Assembly (NCBI GenBank): GCA_001969505.1
Contig: LSSK01000444.1
Span: 1 to 30,008, forward strand
Length of the DNA: 30,008 bases
Reading direction: 5' to 3'
Origin: Zancudomyces culisetae
Taxonomy: Eukaryota > Kickxellomycota > Harpellomycetes > Harpellales > Legeriomycetaceae
The notes below the pieces were generated by a model, which was not told the DNA's origin, made no database searches, and was given only the letters and a program-made list of their open reading frames with translations. Of this stretch, positions 10,143 through 20,200 are shown in pieces. A program made the position numbers and the translations under genes. Numbering within the stretch: the first letter of the stretch is position 1; every line of letters starts with the position of its first letter.

Positions 10143-11757
10143 AAGGATTTAAAAGTGTTTTTATTTAGTTTTATTTTCAATTTTGTAGTACAGTATAAAT
10201 ATGGTTTTGGCTGATCGTTAACAGAGAACTATAAAATCAAAAATCAAAATAAACAAAAAGAAAAGCTGCACAATGCGTATGATTTCTATTATGATTAGAA
10301 CTTGAAGAGCCTGCAACTTATGGTACAAGAGATGTGTGTTTGCGGAGTTTTCTTTTCTTTTTGTATGGACAGATATAAAAAGTTTGCCCTTGCAATGCTG
10401 GCCCGTGCTACTGGAAAAAAAAAAGTGTTGAAAGGGTTTTGTGGTAAAAATGGGGACAAATCATCTATACGGAATTTCGGGCAAGATGACATTGATGCAT
10501 TTTTTTTTGTAGTTTTATGTCATATTTATTTAATAAGCTCATCTAACAAAAAAATAAATGACATTGATGTAGCTGTGGGGTATACATCCATTTATTGGCT
10601 ATACATTTTTTGGACAATTCTTATCCAAAGAAAATAGCGATCAAAAATCGAAAACACAAAAATCCAATTTGTGTGCAATTTTGGTCATAACAAGCTGGCA
10701 TTTTTTTCTGTTTGATGTCCAAAAGTGTTCTCCAACAGCATTGGAAAGTTGAGATTTGTGTTTAAAGACAGAGTAAGATGTTACAAATGTGGTAAAGTGT
10801 GCATTTATTTTATATGTGTAAATACGTATTCATATAATATCGGGGGTTATTATACATGTTATTATATGTAGCACTGTCAAATAGGAAAATTCTCAAACAA
10901 CGATGGTGCTTAGAAATCGACGCAGGCTACCACATGGTCTATTAGCGGTTGACACTTGTAGTTTTATTTTATGAATGAATAAACTATTTTGTGACCCGCA
11001 AAACATGAGGTTGCTAGGAGTAATAATAACCTTTGTATTTAGCTGTCCTTATTTCTTGTTTATTTGAAACAAGCAAGTTGCCGCTTTAATAGTTTAAGCA
11101 GCCACACCATGCTAATCTGAAACTGAGGAAGCTCTTAAAGTCTCGTGATGTGAGTGTACACAATATATTGTTGTTAAAAAGTTCATATTTTGTTGGGGGT
11201 AAAATACAATGTATCTATTACATGGTCCAAATTAGGATTTTTGATGTTCTAATATGGTCAAAGTTCATTCCAGATTGAGTACTATTTCCACACTAACCAA
11301 AAAAAATATTAAAGACCGTGGGGATAATTGTGTGGTTATGGTTTTCCACCTAATTCTATCCATCGTTAAAGCAGTTCTATTATTTATGGCTTTGATAATA
11401 GGCTTGAACGCAAATAATCTATGCCCTTTTAATTTGTTTACTTGATTAATAACAACAATATAATAATATCCTAATAATATCCTAAGATTATCCTCTTTCT
11501 CTTTCTTTCTCCAGCCTCCAGCTCTCTCAGATCCCCAATATCCTATATATGCATATAATAATAAACTAAAATCTGTAGGAAAACCAGCCTAGATTGCAAA
11601 AGCCTAGAACCTTTCCATGTGACTATGATAAATAACTACATTTAATAATATGACACTTGAAAATCGAATTTTACAAGCTCACTTGTTCCCTTATTTTTGT
11701 ATCAGGTCGGACAGAATATTCGACTTGCTCAGCCATAATTACAAATTATGTAAGTTT

Positions 11758-11779
11758 CCAGTGATATTAATATCACTGG
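11758..11779. repeat. Perfect 22-bp palindrome
   Basis: The arm CCAGTGATATT is followed immediately by its exact complement with no spacer. Perfect 11-bp arms are unusual for random sequence. It could be a dimeric-protein site or a cruciform. It lies about 870 nt upstream of the stress-protein ATG, with no gene overlapping. Confidence 0.9.
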
Positions 11780-12316
11780 TTCAAGTTGTATCACCAGACA
11801 AATAAACTAATTAACATGAACGCTTCCCCCCCCCCTCACTCGCCCCAAGAATAAATTTGCTTTAAAGTCCAAGAATTTACCACCTATACTTTGAACAAGC
11901 GAAAAGATACTCCCACCTTTTATATTTATTTTAGTTGGGGCAAAGAAGATTAAAAAGTTTAATACACAAAAAGCCCATCCCCCCAAAAAAACTGTTATAC
12001 CTTGGTTAATATGAATGGAAAATATGTGAATGAAAAATATAAAAAATACATTTAGCGATAATTCGGTCTTAGTGGAATGGTCAGGCTGAACAATAAATTC
12101 ACCCCATTACAAAAACCATTTCCATTAAATCTCCTTCCACCTAACATACAATGGCTTTGTCTAATAATATTTCAGGTTTACGCATGTGTTTTTTTTTTTT
12201 TTTGCGAGATGTGTAATCACATATACTAGCGGATGTGTGTGTGTGGGAGGAGGAGGAAAAATATTCGGTTCAGCGAATTATTTACTTGGCACAATTCTAC
12301 GGAGGTGGGGAGATTT

Positions 12317-12340
12317 ATTGATTTATCCCGATAAATCAAT
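12317..12340. repeat. 11-bp inverted repeat with a 2-nt loop
   Basis: The arms ATTGATTTATC and GATAAATCAAT are exact complements around CC. The repeat sits about 130 nt upstream of the stress-gene TATA box, so it is a candidate dyad operator in that promoter. No family of binding protein is recognised. Confidence 0.85.
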
Positions 12341-12421
12341 GATCCAACGGGCTTTATTTTCTTACATTTCTACTGTTTAACTGGATCATCCTGTCCAAGT
12401 ATTTCAAATAAACGTGTGACT

Positions 12422-12476
12422 GGAGGAAGAGTGGAGGAAGAGTGGAGGAGGGTGGTGAGAGGAAAAGGTATAAATA
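12422..12476 (+). promoter_or_regulatory. Core promoter of the stress-protein gene: purine repeat and TATA box
   Basis: Two exact copies and a degenerate third of the 11-mer GGAGGAAGAGT (12422-12452) stand just upstream of a strong TATA box, TATAAATA at 12469-12476. The TATA lies about 150 nt upstream of the ATG, implying a leader of about 120 nt. An AAGGGG (AGGGG is the core of the yeast stress response element) follows the TATA. TATA-containing promoters are typical of inducible stress genes; the role of the purine repeat is inference. Confidence 0.65.
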
Positions 12477-12625
12477 CCACAAGGGGATTCGTATATTGTA
12501 AATCCATTATTCTAGTCGGTATAAAACTTTGTAGTACCAAGCACATCTCACATAATTTTATTAACATTACTTTAGTAAACAATATTGGAATAAAGCAGAT
12601 TAGCTCAACAGAAAAGTATCATAAA

Positions 12626-13231
12626 ATGAGTACAAGTATAGAGAAGACTCCAACCAACCACTCCGATGCGGTGGTTACTTCGGAGAATTTTGATTTGAAG
12701 AAACAAGAACATATAGCCATGAAGGCACAGGGTGGAGGGCCGCAGGACGATTCGCAACATACATCAAGGATAGTTGCTATTGCTGTTGTAGCGTGCCAAA
12801 GCAGCAATGAGGTTTTAGAGTGGAGTCTCAAAAACTTTATAAGAAAGGAAACAGATTTGGTGGTACTAATACACGTGCGAAAGGAAAGTGTTACTTCTGG
12901 GGTTAAGGGACTAGCCGCAGCATATATAGCTGATGGTAGTGTTGATGATGTCCATAGAAAAGATAGTCACAGCTTATTAAAGAGTTATGGAAACAGACTA
13001 GAGAAGGAAGGGTACCATGTAAAGGCCGTTTCTGTTGCTGGAGACCCTGGATACAAGTTGTGTGAACAATTAGTGAAGATAGGTGCAGACGAATTAATCA
13101 TTGGTGCCAGTGGAATGAGCAAACTTAAGAGAGCGATATTTGGTAGTGTGACCCAATATTGTGTTGAACATGCAAAGTGTGGCGTGCTTGTGGTTAAAAC
13201 TCGACACCAACATGGTCATAACTGTCCTTAG
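12626..13231 (+). CDS. Universal stress protein (UspA) family protein
   Basis: 201 residues from the ATG at 12626 (context AAAATG). The open frame extends upstream, but that part overlaps the TATA box and leader, so the later ATG is chosen. After a 45-residue polar N-terminal tail comes one Usp domain (about residues 46-195): a first strand VAIAVVACQSSNEVLEWSL with the usual helix, VVLIHV as strand 2, a basic helix, a GDPGYKLCEQLVKIGADELIIG segment, then the ATP-binding motif Gly-x2-Gly-x9-Gly-Ser (GASGMSKLKRAIFGS) and the final strand CGVLVVK. The intact motif places it in the ATP-binding UspA subclass, known for roles in stress survival; the specific role is unknown. It ends in a His-rich tail (RHQHGHNC). 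No intron is seen. The promoter suggests inducible expression. Confidence 0.9.
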   Translation: MSTSIEKTPTNHSDAVVTSENFDLKKQEHIAMKAQGGGPQDDSQHTSRIVAIAVVACQSSNEVLEWSLKNFIRKETDLVVLIHVRKESVTSGVKGLAAAYIADGSVDDVHRKDSHSLLKSYGNRLEKEGYHVKAVSVAGDPGYKLCEQLVKIGADELIIGASGMSKLKRAIFGSVTQYCVEHAKCGVLVVKTRHQHGHNCP

Positions 13232-16200
13232 GTCAATGATTTGTTTCTAACTTTTTTTTTATAGTAATAGTAATTTTTTAATATATCAAATCAAAAGGAA
13301 TTGAATATTCAGTAAAAAATAAATAAAAATGATGGTAAATAGAAATCACATTTGGTATTAGGCTGGTAAAACTCGTATTAAAGTATACAATAAACTTAAA
13401 CAAAGCCCTATATAGTGGTAGTTTCAAACAAGTGAATAATGTGAAAATATATATGTTGAGAGTTGAGGAAAGGGGAGGGGACAAAAAATCTACAAAGCAG
13501 ACTAGAACGGTATCAACTCGCGTCGTGTCAGTATAGTTTTGTTTACTCTTTTGTTCTTAGTATATGCTATTATTCCAAATCATAAACAAAAAGGGGGGTA
13601 GGTGTTTCTTATTGCATCTTTTTGTTTATAGAAGAGCAACGGGTGAGTGATTTTGGTTTAAAGTAGATTATAAAATATCGAGTTTAAAACACTGTGGATT
13701 TAATGGGAAATATATAAAAAATACCAAAGGTTTCGGTGTTATTTTTGGTTTGTTGAATGTGTTTATATGGGAAAATAAGAAACTGTATATTAGATAAAAG
13801 AGAGATGGATAGTATACAGATCAGTTTGTGGGAATAAACATGTCGTGTGCTGATGTAGTTGTGTGAATGTTGGTATTAGAATATTTAACTTTAAAAGTGA
13901 TAGTAACATCAAATGGGAAAGAAATTAAATAGTATATACTGTTTATGTACAAAGATGACTTTAAACAATAAAACTAAATATGAAAAGGCTATTGATAATA
14001 TAAGCATCAATGATAAATCAGTTAAACATAAACAAATATTGCAAATAAACATAAATATGCCAAGTTTATAGTAAAAAAAAAACAAACAATAAAGTAATAT
14101 ATTAAAGAAAAGGAAAAGAAACAAAAAAAAGTGATTCAAGTGGGCTTTATTATTTTGATTAGCAGGGCTTGGGAAAAAAAAAGTCTCATCAACTCGTAAA
14201 AAGGGTAATCTGGAAAAAAGTTAAATATACAAGATTAGGAGATTATTAATAATACTTTCCCTATCCCAAAAAAAAAAGGTTGGAGAATGGTGAATGTTTT
14301 AGGCAAGTTTTATGTCGATGTAATTTGCTGAAAAAGTTAAATTAAACAAATGCTGATTGATGTACATGATTGAGTGTGGGGGGGAGAGGAAGGAGAAGGT
14401 ATTGTATCATTTATACCTAAGCAAGTAGGAAAAGTATGATATTTCACGAAATGTAAGATGATGAGATTGACAAAGTGTATTGTAAGTCTAAACAAGAATC
14501 TCGAGTGATAGTAAGAGTAACTTAGAAAAACATCGGACAGAGAGTCAAAAGATGATTTGCAATAGTCACTGTCATAGTTGTGAAAAAAAATGGGAGTAAA
14601 AAAATACTTTGAATCTATTTAGGTTCTATTCTTTACCAAAAACCAAAAACCAACAAAAAAAAAAAGAACGACAGTTTGGAACTGGATAATTCATTAAAAA
14701 AGAAGCCACAGGCAGAAAAAAAAGAAAAAAAAGGATCCATTTACCCTGAAACCAGTTTAATTTCTTCAAATGGAGGAGGATGAAAAGAAAAAACTAGTAG
14801 GAAATGAAGGAGGATGAGTAGCGGGGAGGAAGAAGTTAAAAACCATGATAACTTCAGGGTAGTTTTTACCAAGACCAGTTTTGTCAAGAATATTAGAAAC
14901 GATTTCTGCCTAATTAGGGATAAATATTTATTGGCGATTTAGTAAAGTAAAGTAATTCAGGGTTTGATTTTTAAAAAAAAGGGATTATGGATGATTGATT
15001 TGATTGACAGTGCGTGTAGTTTCATATTATTAATAATGACAAAAAAATGTAAGGGTAAAATGTGAAAAAGTTTCGCGAAATTTGCAAGTTTAGTGAACAA
15101 TAATGACAAAAGGCGAGTAAAAAGAAAAAACAAAAACAAAAACAAAAAGTTCACGTTACTCTTCAATTCTGACAATATACCACCCTTCCTCCCAAAATCC
15201 TAGAGGGGAGGTGGAGAGTTTTAAACTAGTAAGAGGCTAAAAAAAGAAAAATTGAGACAAAAAAAGCCGAGAGAAGTTATTGTAACGATAAACAAAGCTA
15301 AAATTAGAGTAAACAAGGATTTCCAAGTGAATTTTATAAAATAGTGGGATGATGGTGGTAGCTGTGGTGTTGGAGAGGTTGGCTAACAAAAAGTCAGTAA
15401 ACACTTTTGGTAAAAACAAAATGAAAAATGTTGGTATAATACAACGTAAACAACAATAAGTAAAGTATGCAAAAAAAAAGAAAAGAAGTGTAAACTTTTC
15501 CTACTCCTCTTCCCCCTCCATCCTCCACTTTTCAAGAAAAAATAAAGGATTAGGGAGGAATCAAGTTGTTGAATGGAGTTGGTGTTTATGTGCTTGTGTG
15601 CGTGTGTGTGTGGGGGGAGGGAAGAGGAGGAATGAGAATGCGTAGAAATTGATAGCAAAAGCAAAAGCAAAAGCAGTTCATTTTTTTTTTTCGTTTCCTA
15701 CGCATCAGGTTTGTGTATTACAAGTTTACTGCAATCGTGTTGATAGAAAAGACATTAAACTAAAAGAAATAATCCAAAAAAAAACAATTCAAGAAAACAA
15801 CCAAGCAACACGAAAATAGAGAAAAGTGCATATTCTTAAGAATGTATTATATTATTTTTTAGTGGATTAAAAGCGTACAATAATTCTTTAAATTTATTAG
15901 TGGAAAATCTAAATAGTGGGTGGAGGCAAGTGGATTAAAATAAAACTGGATAAATTGGTAAAATTGGATTTAAATTAATCTAGATTAAATTAAAGAAAAA
16001 AAAGAAAAATAAAGTCCCTTTTTTTATTATGTCAAAAAATTGAAAAAAAACGCGATTTACGCATTAAAGAAAATGAAATGAAACGAAATTGAAAGGAGTT
16101 GAAATACAATTGAAAAGAGTTGAAAATGGGGATTAAAATGATTAATCACGAATCAAAAGAAACAACAGACATAATTATATTTACAAATTTGTAGAAGCAA

Positions 16201-17299
16201 GGTATTACTGGGGGGGGGAGAGAGGAGGGGAAGTTTGGATTGTTTACAATAAAGAAAATGGGAATGATAATAAAAGATAATGTTTCATTCTTTTGGCAAT
16301 CAAAAGGGCCGAAACTGTAAAGAGTAGAATTTAGTATAAAGACGTTTGGAAGGAGATAAGTAACCAAGCAAGTATTAATGGGTAGACCAGGTGATATTGA
16401 AAAATATGTTTGTAAACAAAGAAATAGGAGCGAGTGTGTAGGTGTTGTATATTTCTGGATATTGCTTTGCGTGTTCTGTTCAATGTTAACCGAAAATGAT
16501 AACAGATACGAAAAAAGAAGCAAAAAAGAAAAAAAAAAGTCAGTTGAAAAAAAAAGAAACGAAAAAATTGGTGGTAAAAATAAAAAAATAACGAAAAAAG
16601 TGGATTTTGGCGAATTTTTGGTGTTTTTTTTTTTTGACGAAATGGTGAATTGGTGAAATGATGAATTGGCGTAATGATGAAATGAGTAAAAAAAAGAAAA
16701 AAAAAAAAAGAAAAATCGGTGAGAATTCTGATGAATTTAGTAAAAATCAATTGGCAGTACTAGCAATAAATTATGAAAAAGCCGTTAAAAATAACGAAAA
16801 GTTCTTGAAAGTGAAAAATATGCGTGTTTTTTTTTTTTTTTTTTTTGGAAATACGAGAAGCAACTAACAATATATAATAATAATTTTTTTATTCATGGTA
16901 AAAGATAGTAAATATAGTTTTTAAGCAATAATAAAAAAACAAAAAAAAAACAAATTAAAAGAAAAAAAAGAGTGGGGTCGGGGAGAATAGGAGAGAGAGA
17001 GAGAAATAAGAAAAAGAAAAAGAAAAAGAAAAAGAGGGAATAAGACAAGTTGATAAAACAAAAGAATTTTATTTTATTTTTTGATATCAGTATATTTTTG
17101 TAAAGGTTGTTTACTCTTTTAGTTTTTTTAACATATGTTTAGAGAAACAATAGTAAAGTATTAGTATTAGATTAGTAAATACCCAACTCTTTTTATTATA
17201 CTCTAGGAATATAGATATAGAGAATAAAAGAGAGAAAGTTATAACGCCACAATAAGAATAGTAAACAAGAAATAGCAAAGTGATATGAAATAATAGAGG
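13232..17299. other. 4 kb gap with purine-rich plus strand, no credible gene
   Basis: From about 13.3 to 17.3 kb the plus strand is strongly enriched in A and G, with many A-runs, AAAG/GAAA tracts and G-rich blocks (near 13459, 14376, 15203, 15610 and 16209). Open frames here (for example 16146-16523, 16331-16750 and 16378-16656) are low-complexity products of the skew and contain no domain. Locally there are AGCAAA repeats near 15655-15674, imperfect repeats of GAAATGGTGAATTGG type near 16640-16690, a T18-like run near 16827-16845 and AAGAAA repeats near 17009-17036. The last few hundred bases should contain the IQGAP promoter and leader; a long leader or non-coding transcript is possible. 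Confidence 0.5.
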
Positions 17300-20200
17300 A
17301 TGGTTAGAGTACTAGAAAGAGGAGAAGTTAAAAAGTTTACGAGTAACAATTCAATAGAAGAGACAGAGGATGTGGTGGGGATGAAAGGCCGACATCGGCT
17401 AAAAAGAGAGGAGTTGGGGAACGAGAATATGAGAACAGGGAAGTGGTGTGAAATAAAGAGGCAGTACCTGTTGGCATACGAGTATCTGTGTCACGTAGCA
17501 GAGGCCAAACATTGGATGGAGGAGTGTATAGGACGGGAATTGGAAGAAATAAGTGAACTAGAAGAGTCACTCAGAGATGGGATAGCACTAGCAGAGCTTG
17601 CGCGAACGTTTTGTCCAGAAGTGGTTGGAAAGATATACAGGGGAAGAAAGATATCAGAGACCAAAAAGAGAAGGAAGAGTAGAAGTAGAAGCAGAAGTAT
17701 AGGAGAATCAGGCAACAATAGTAATGGAACTGGGAATGGCAATAGTAATAGTAATAAGAATTGGAGGAGTGGGGTACGAAGAAGGTCAAAGAAGCGGATG
17801 AATTATAGATATACAGATAACATTAATTATTTCCTAAAGGCAATAAAAAAGGTGGGACTTCCCAAGGAGTATTATTTTGAAATGACGGATTTGTATTCGG
17901 GCAAAAACGTACCCAAGGTGATATATTGTGTTCATGCGCTTTGCCATTTGTTGGCAAATAAAGGGATAATGTCGATAGGCATGAAGGATTTGGTTGGAAA
18001 ATTGGAATTTAGTGAAAAGGAGTTGGAACAGACCAAGGATAAGCTGGATACATTGGAAGAAATGGAGAGAAAGGAAAACAGGAAGCATGATTTTGGAGGA
18101 AAGGAAAAGAATGGAGGGATGGGAATAGTAGCAATGGCAAAGGCAAAGGCAAGAGAAAAGGAGCGAGAGAAGGAAAAGATGAGAGAAATGGAACGAAAGA
18201 AAAAAGAGAAAGAAGAGAAAGAAGAGGAGGAGGAAGCAATGGCGCTGGCGTTGGCATTGGATGGGAATAGTACAATAGGAAGTAATAGTTCATCAGCAGA
18301 TACAATCAAGGATATACTATTGGAGGATAGTAAAGGAGAAAAGGAAATGATGATTGAAGAAGAGAACAAAAAGGAGAGGATAATAAGGCAACTCCAACAA
18401 AAGGTTAGAGAGTATATGGCAAAAAAGGAGTTGTTTGAGAAGAAACAGGCCAAGTATTATAGAAGAATAGTTGCGTCTACACGGGTGATTCAGCAATATG
18501 GAAGAAGAGCGATTGCTATTAGAGAGTATAAAGCACTGATTAAAGCAAAGAGAGAACTAGAAAGAGAGTTGGAACAAGAAAGAGAAATGGAGAGACAGAT
18601 GGAGAGAATGCGAACTAAAAAGGAATTGGTAAAAGTAGAGGTAAACGAAGAAGAAGGAGAGGAGGAGGAAGATGAGGAGGAGGAAAAGAAGAGAATACGA
18701 ATTGAAAAAGAAAAAGAAATGGAGAAGGAAAAAGAAAGGGAAAGGGAAAGAGAATTGATGATGCAGAGAAAATTGGAGCAAGAAAGAGAGGAGATTGAAA
18801 AAAGACAAAAGGAAAAGGAACGACTTCGAGAAAAACTAAGAGCAAAAGAAATAGAGAGCTCACAAAAGTTGGTATACATGGGTAAAAAGAGAGAAAAGTA
18901 TCAAACAGAAGGGGAAGGAGAGGAAGAGGAGGAAAATGAAGAGCTAGAGAGGGAGAGATTAGAGGAGATGATGAGAAAAATACAGGGGCATTGTCGGGGA
19001 TACCTTGGACGCAAAATATATGGAGAGATGAAGAGGTGGACAAACAAAGTAAAAGAGATACAAGGGTATTGTCGAGGAGTACTGGTTCGGGAAGAGTACA
19101 AGGAAAAAATGGAGGACTGGCATTATATTCAAGACAAGATTAGAAATGTTCAGGGATTGGTACGAGGATATCTGGTCCGTATTAACATTAGAGTAATTGA
19201 AAAGGAGAAAAAGGAAGAAGATTACCAACGAAACATCAAGGTGATAATCCAAATGCAGCGAATGTATCGAACAAAATTGGCCAAAAAGGCGTATAGAATA
19301 CTGACAATTGAGGATGTAGAAAACAGTGGGAACGTGCCCAAATTGATGAAGACGTGTGCGCCGTTGTTTGATGATACGTATAATGAACTGGAGCAGCAGA
19401 AGGAGTTGGAGGAGTACCGACAAAAGGTAGTGAGCAAGATAAGCGAGAACCAGGTGATGGAGGGAGAAATCAAGGATTTGGATATGAAGATAGCATTGCT
19501 GGTGCGAAACAAGATAAGTATTGAAGAGTTGGTGAAGAAGAAGATGTATAGGAGGAGACAGGACGAAATGTTGGCAGTGAGTGCACTGGAGAAGAGCCGA
19601 ATGTCAGCAAACGATAAGCAGATGGTTGACAAGTTCCAAAAAATAGTATATGTTTTGCAAACACAGCCACAGTATTTGTCACGGCTGCTGATTAGTGGGA
19701 AGGTTGATGCTACACAAGCATATGCAATTTACGGACAATGTCAAAACAGACGGGAGGAGTACTTGATGATTAAGCTGATAGAACAAGTTATGAAAGACGT
19801 CAAGGAAAACAGCATTACGTGTGTGGATGAAGGAATGGAGAAGGTGATTGGAGAGTTGGTGACGATGTTTATGCGACAAGAAAACCAAACCCGATATCTA
19901 CGACAAGCAGTGGTCAGTTCGGTGAAGAAGGTAGTATTGGGCAACACAGAGTTGGATTTGGAGATCGATCCGCTAGTTATCCATCGTACATTGATAAGAA
20001 AATACGAGAGCTTGACACAGACCAAGAGTAGCAAATCGTACCTCAACAATGAAAGCCGAGAAGAGGCTCTGAACGATCCAGAGACGCGGGCGGCATATGT
20101 CGGCAACCTGCGACAGTTGCGGATGGCAATGCAGGAAGTGTTGACAGGGATAGTCAAGTCGATTGAATACATGCCGTTTGGTGTAAAGTACATAATCAAC

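Larger units (their letters stand above)
10143..12415. other. 2.3 kb gap without a credible gene
   Basis: It lies between the RING gene (-) and the stress-protein gene (+), which diverge. Open frames at 10302-10637 (TTG start, low complexity) and 11254-11445 (63 codons) show no domain and I do not call them. Contents I can support: a 12-bp direct repeat ATGACATTGATG at 10486-10497 and 10558-10569, a pyrimidine-rich tract near 11493-11517, a C12 tract near 11826-11837, two inverted repeats listed separately, a T-run at 12187-12203 and a GT-run leading into a purine tract near 12234-12257. Much of it may be regulatory DNA for the two divergent genes. Confidence 0.45.

Noticed and set aside
10302-10637. 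111-codon plus-strand open frame
   Set aside because: TTG start, homopolymer-driven Lys/Phe runs and no domain; looks like chance open sequence.
11254-11445. 63-codon frame with ATG and a hydrophobic stretch
   Set aside because: No family match, no promoter or splice context; this length is expected by chance.
12416-12625. N-terminal extension of the stress protein from an upstream ATG
   Set aside because: It would put the TATA box and promoter repeat inside the coding region, and it has no Usp similarity.
16146-16750. Overlapping long frames on both strands in the 4 kb gap
   Set aside because: They follow from the purine/pyrimidine skew, are low-complexity Lys or Phe/Leu rich, and show no motif.
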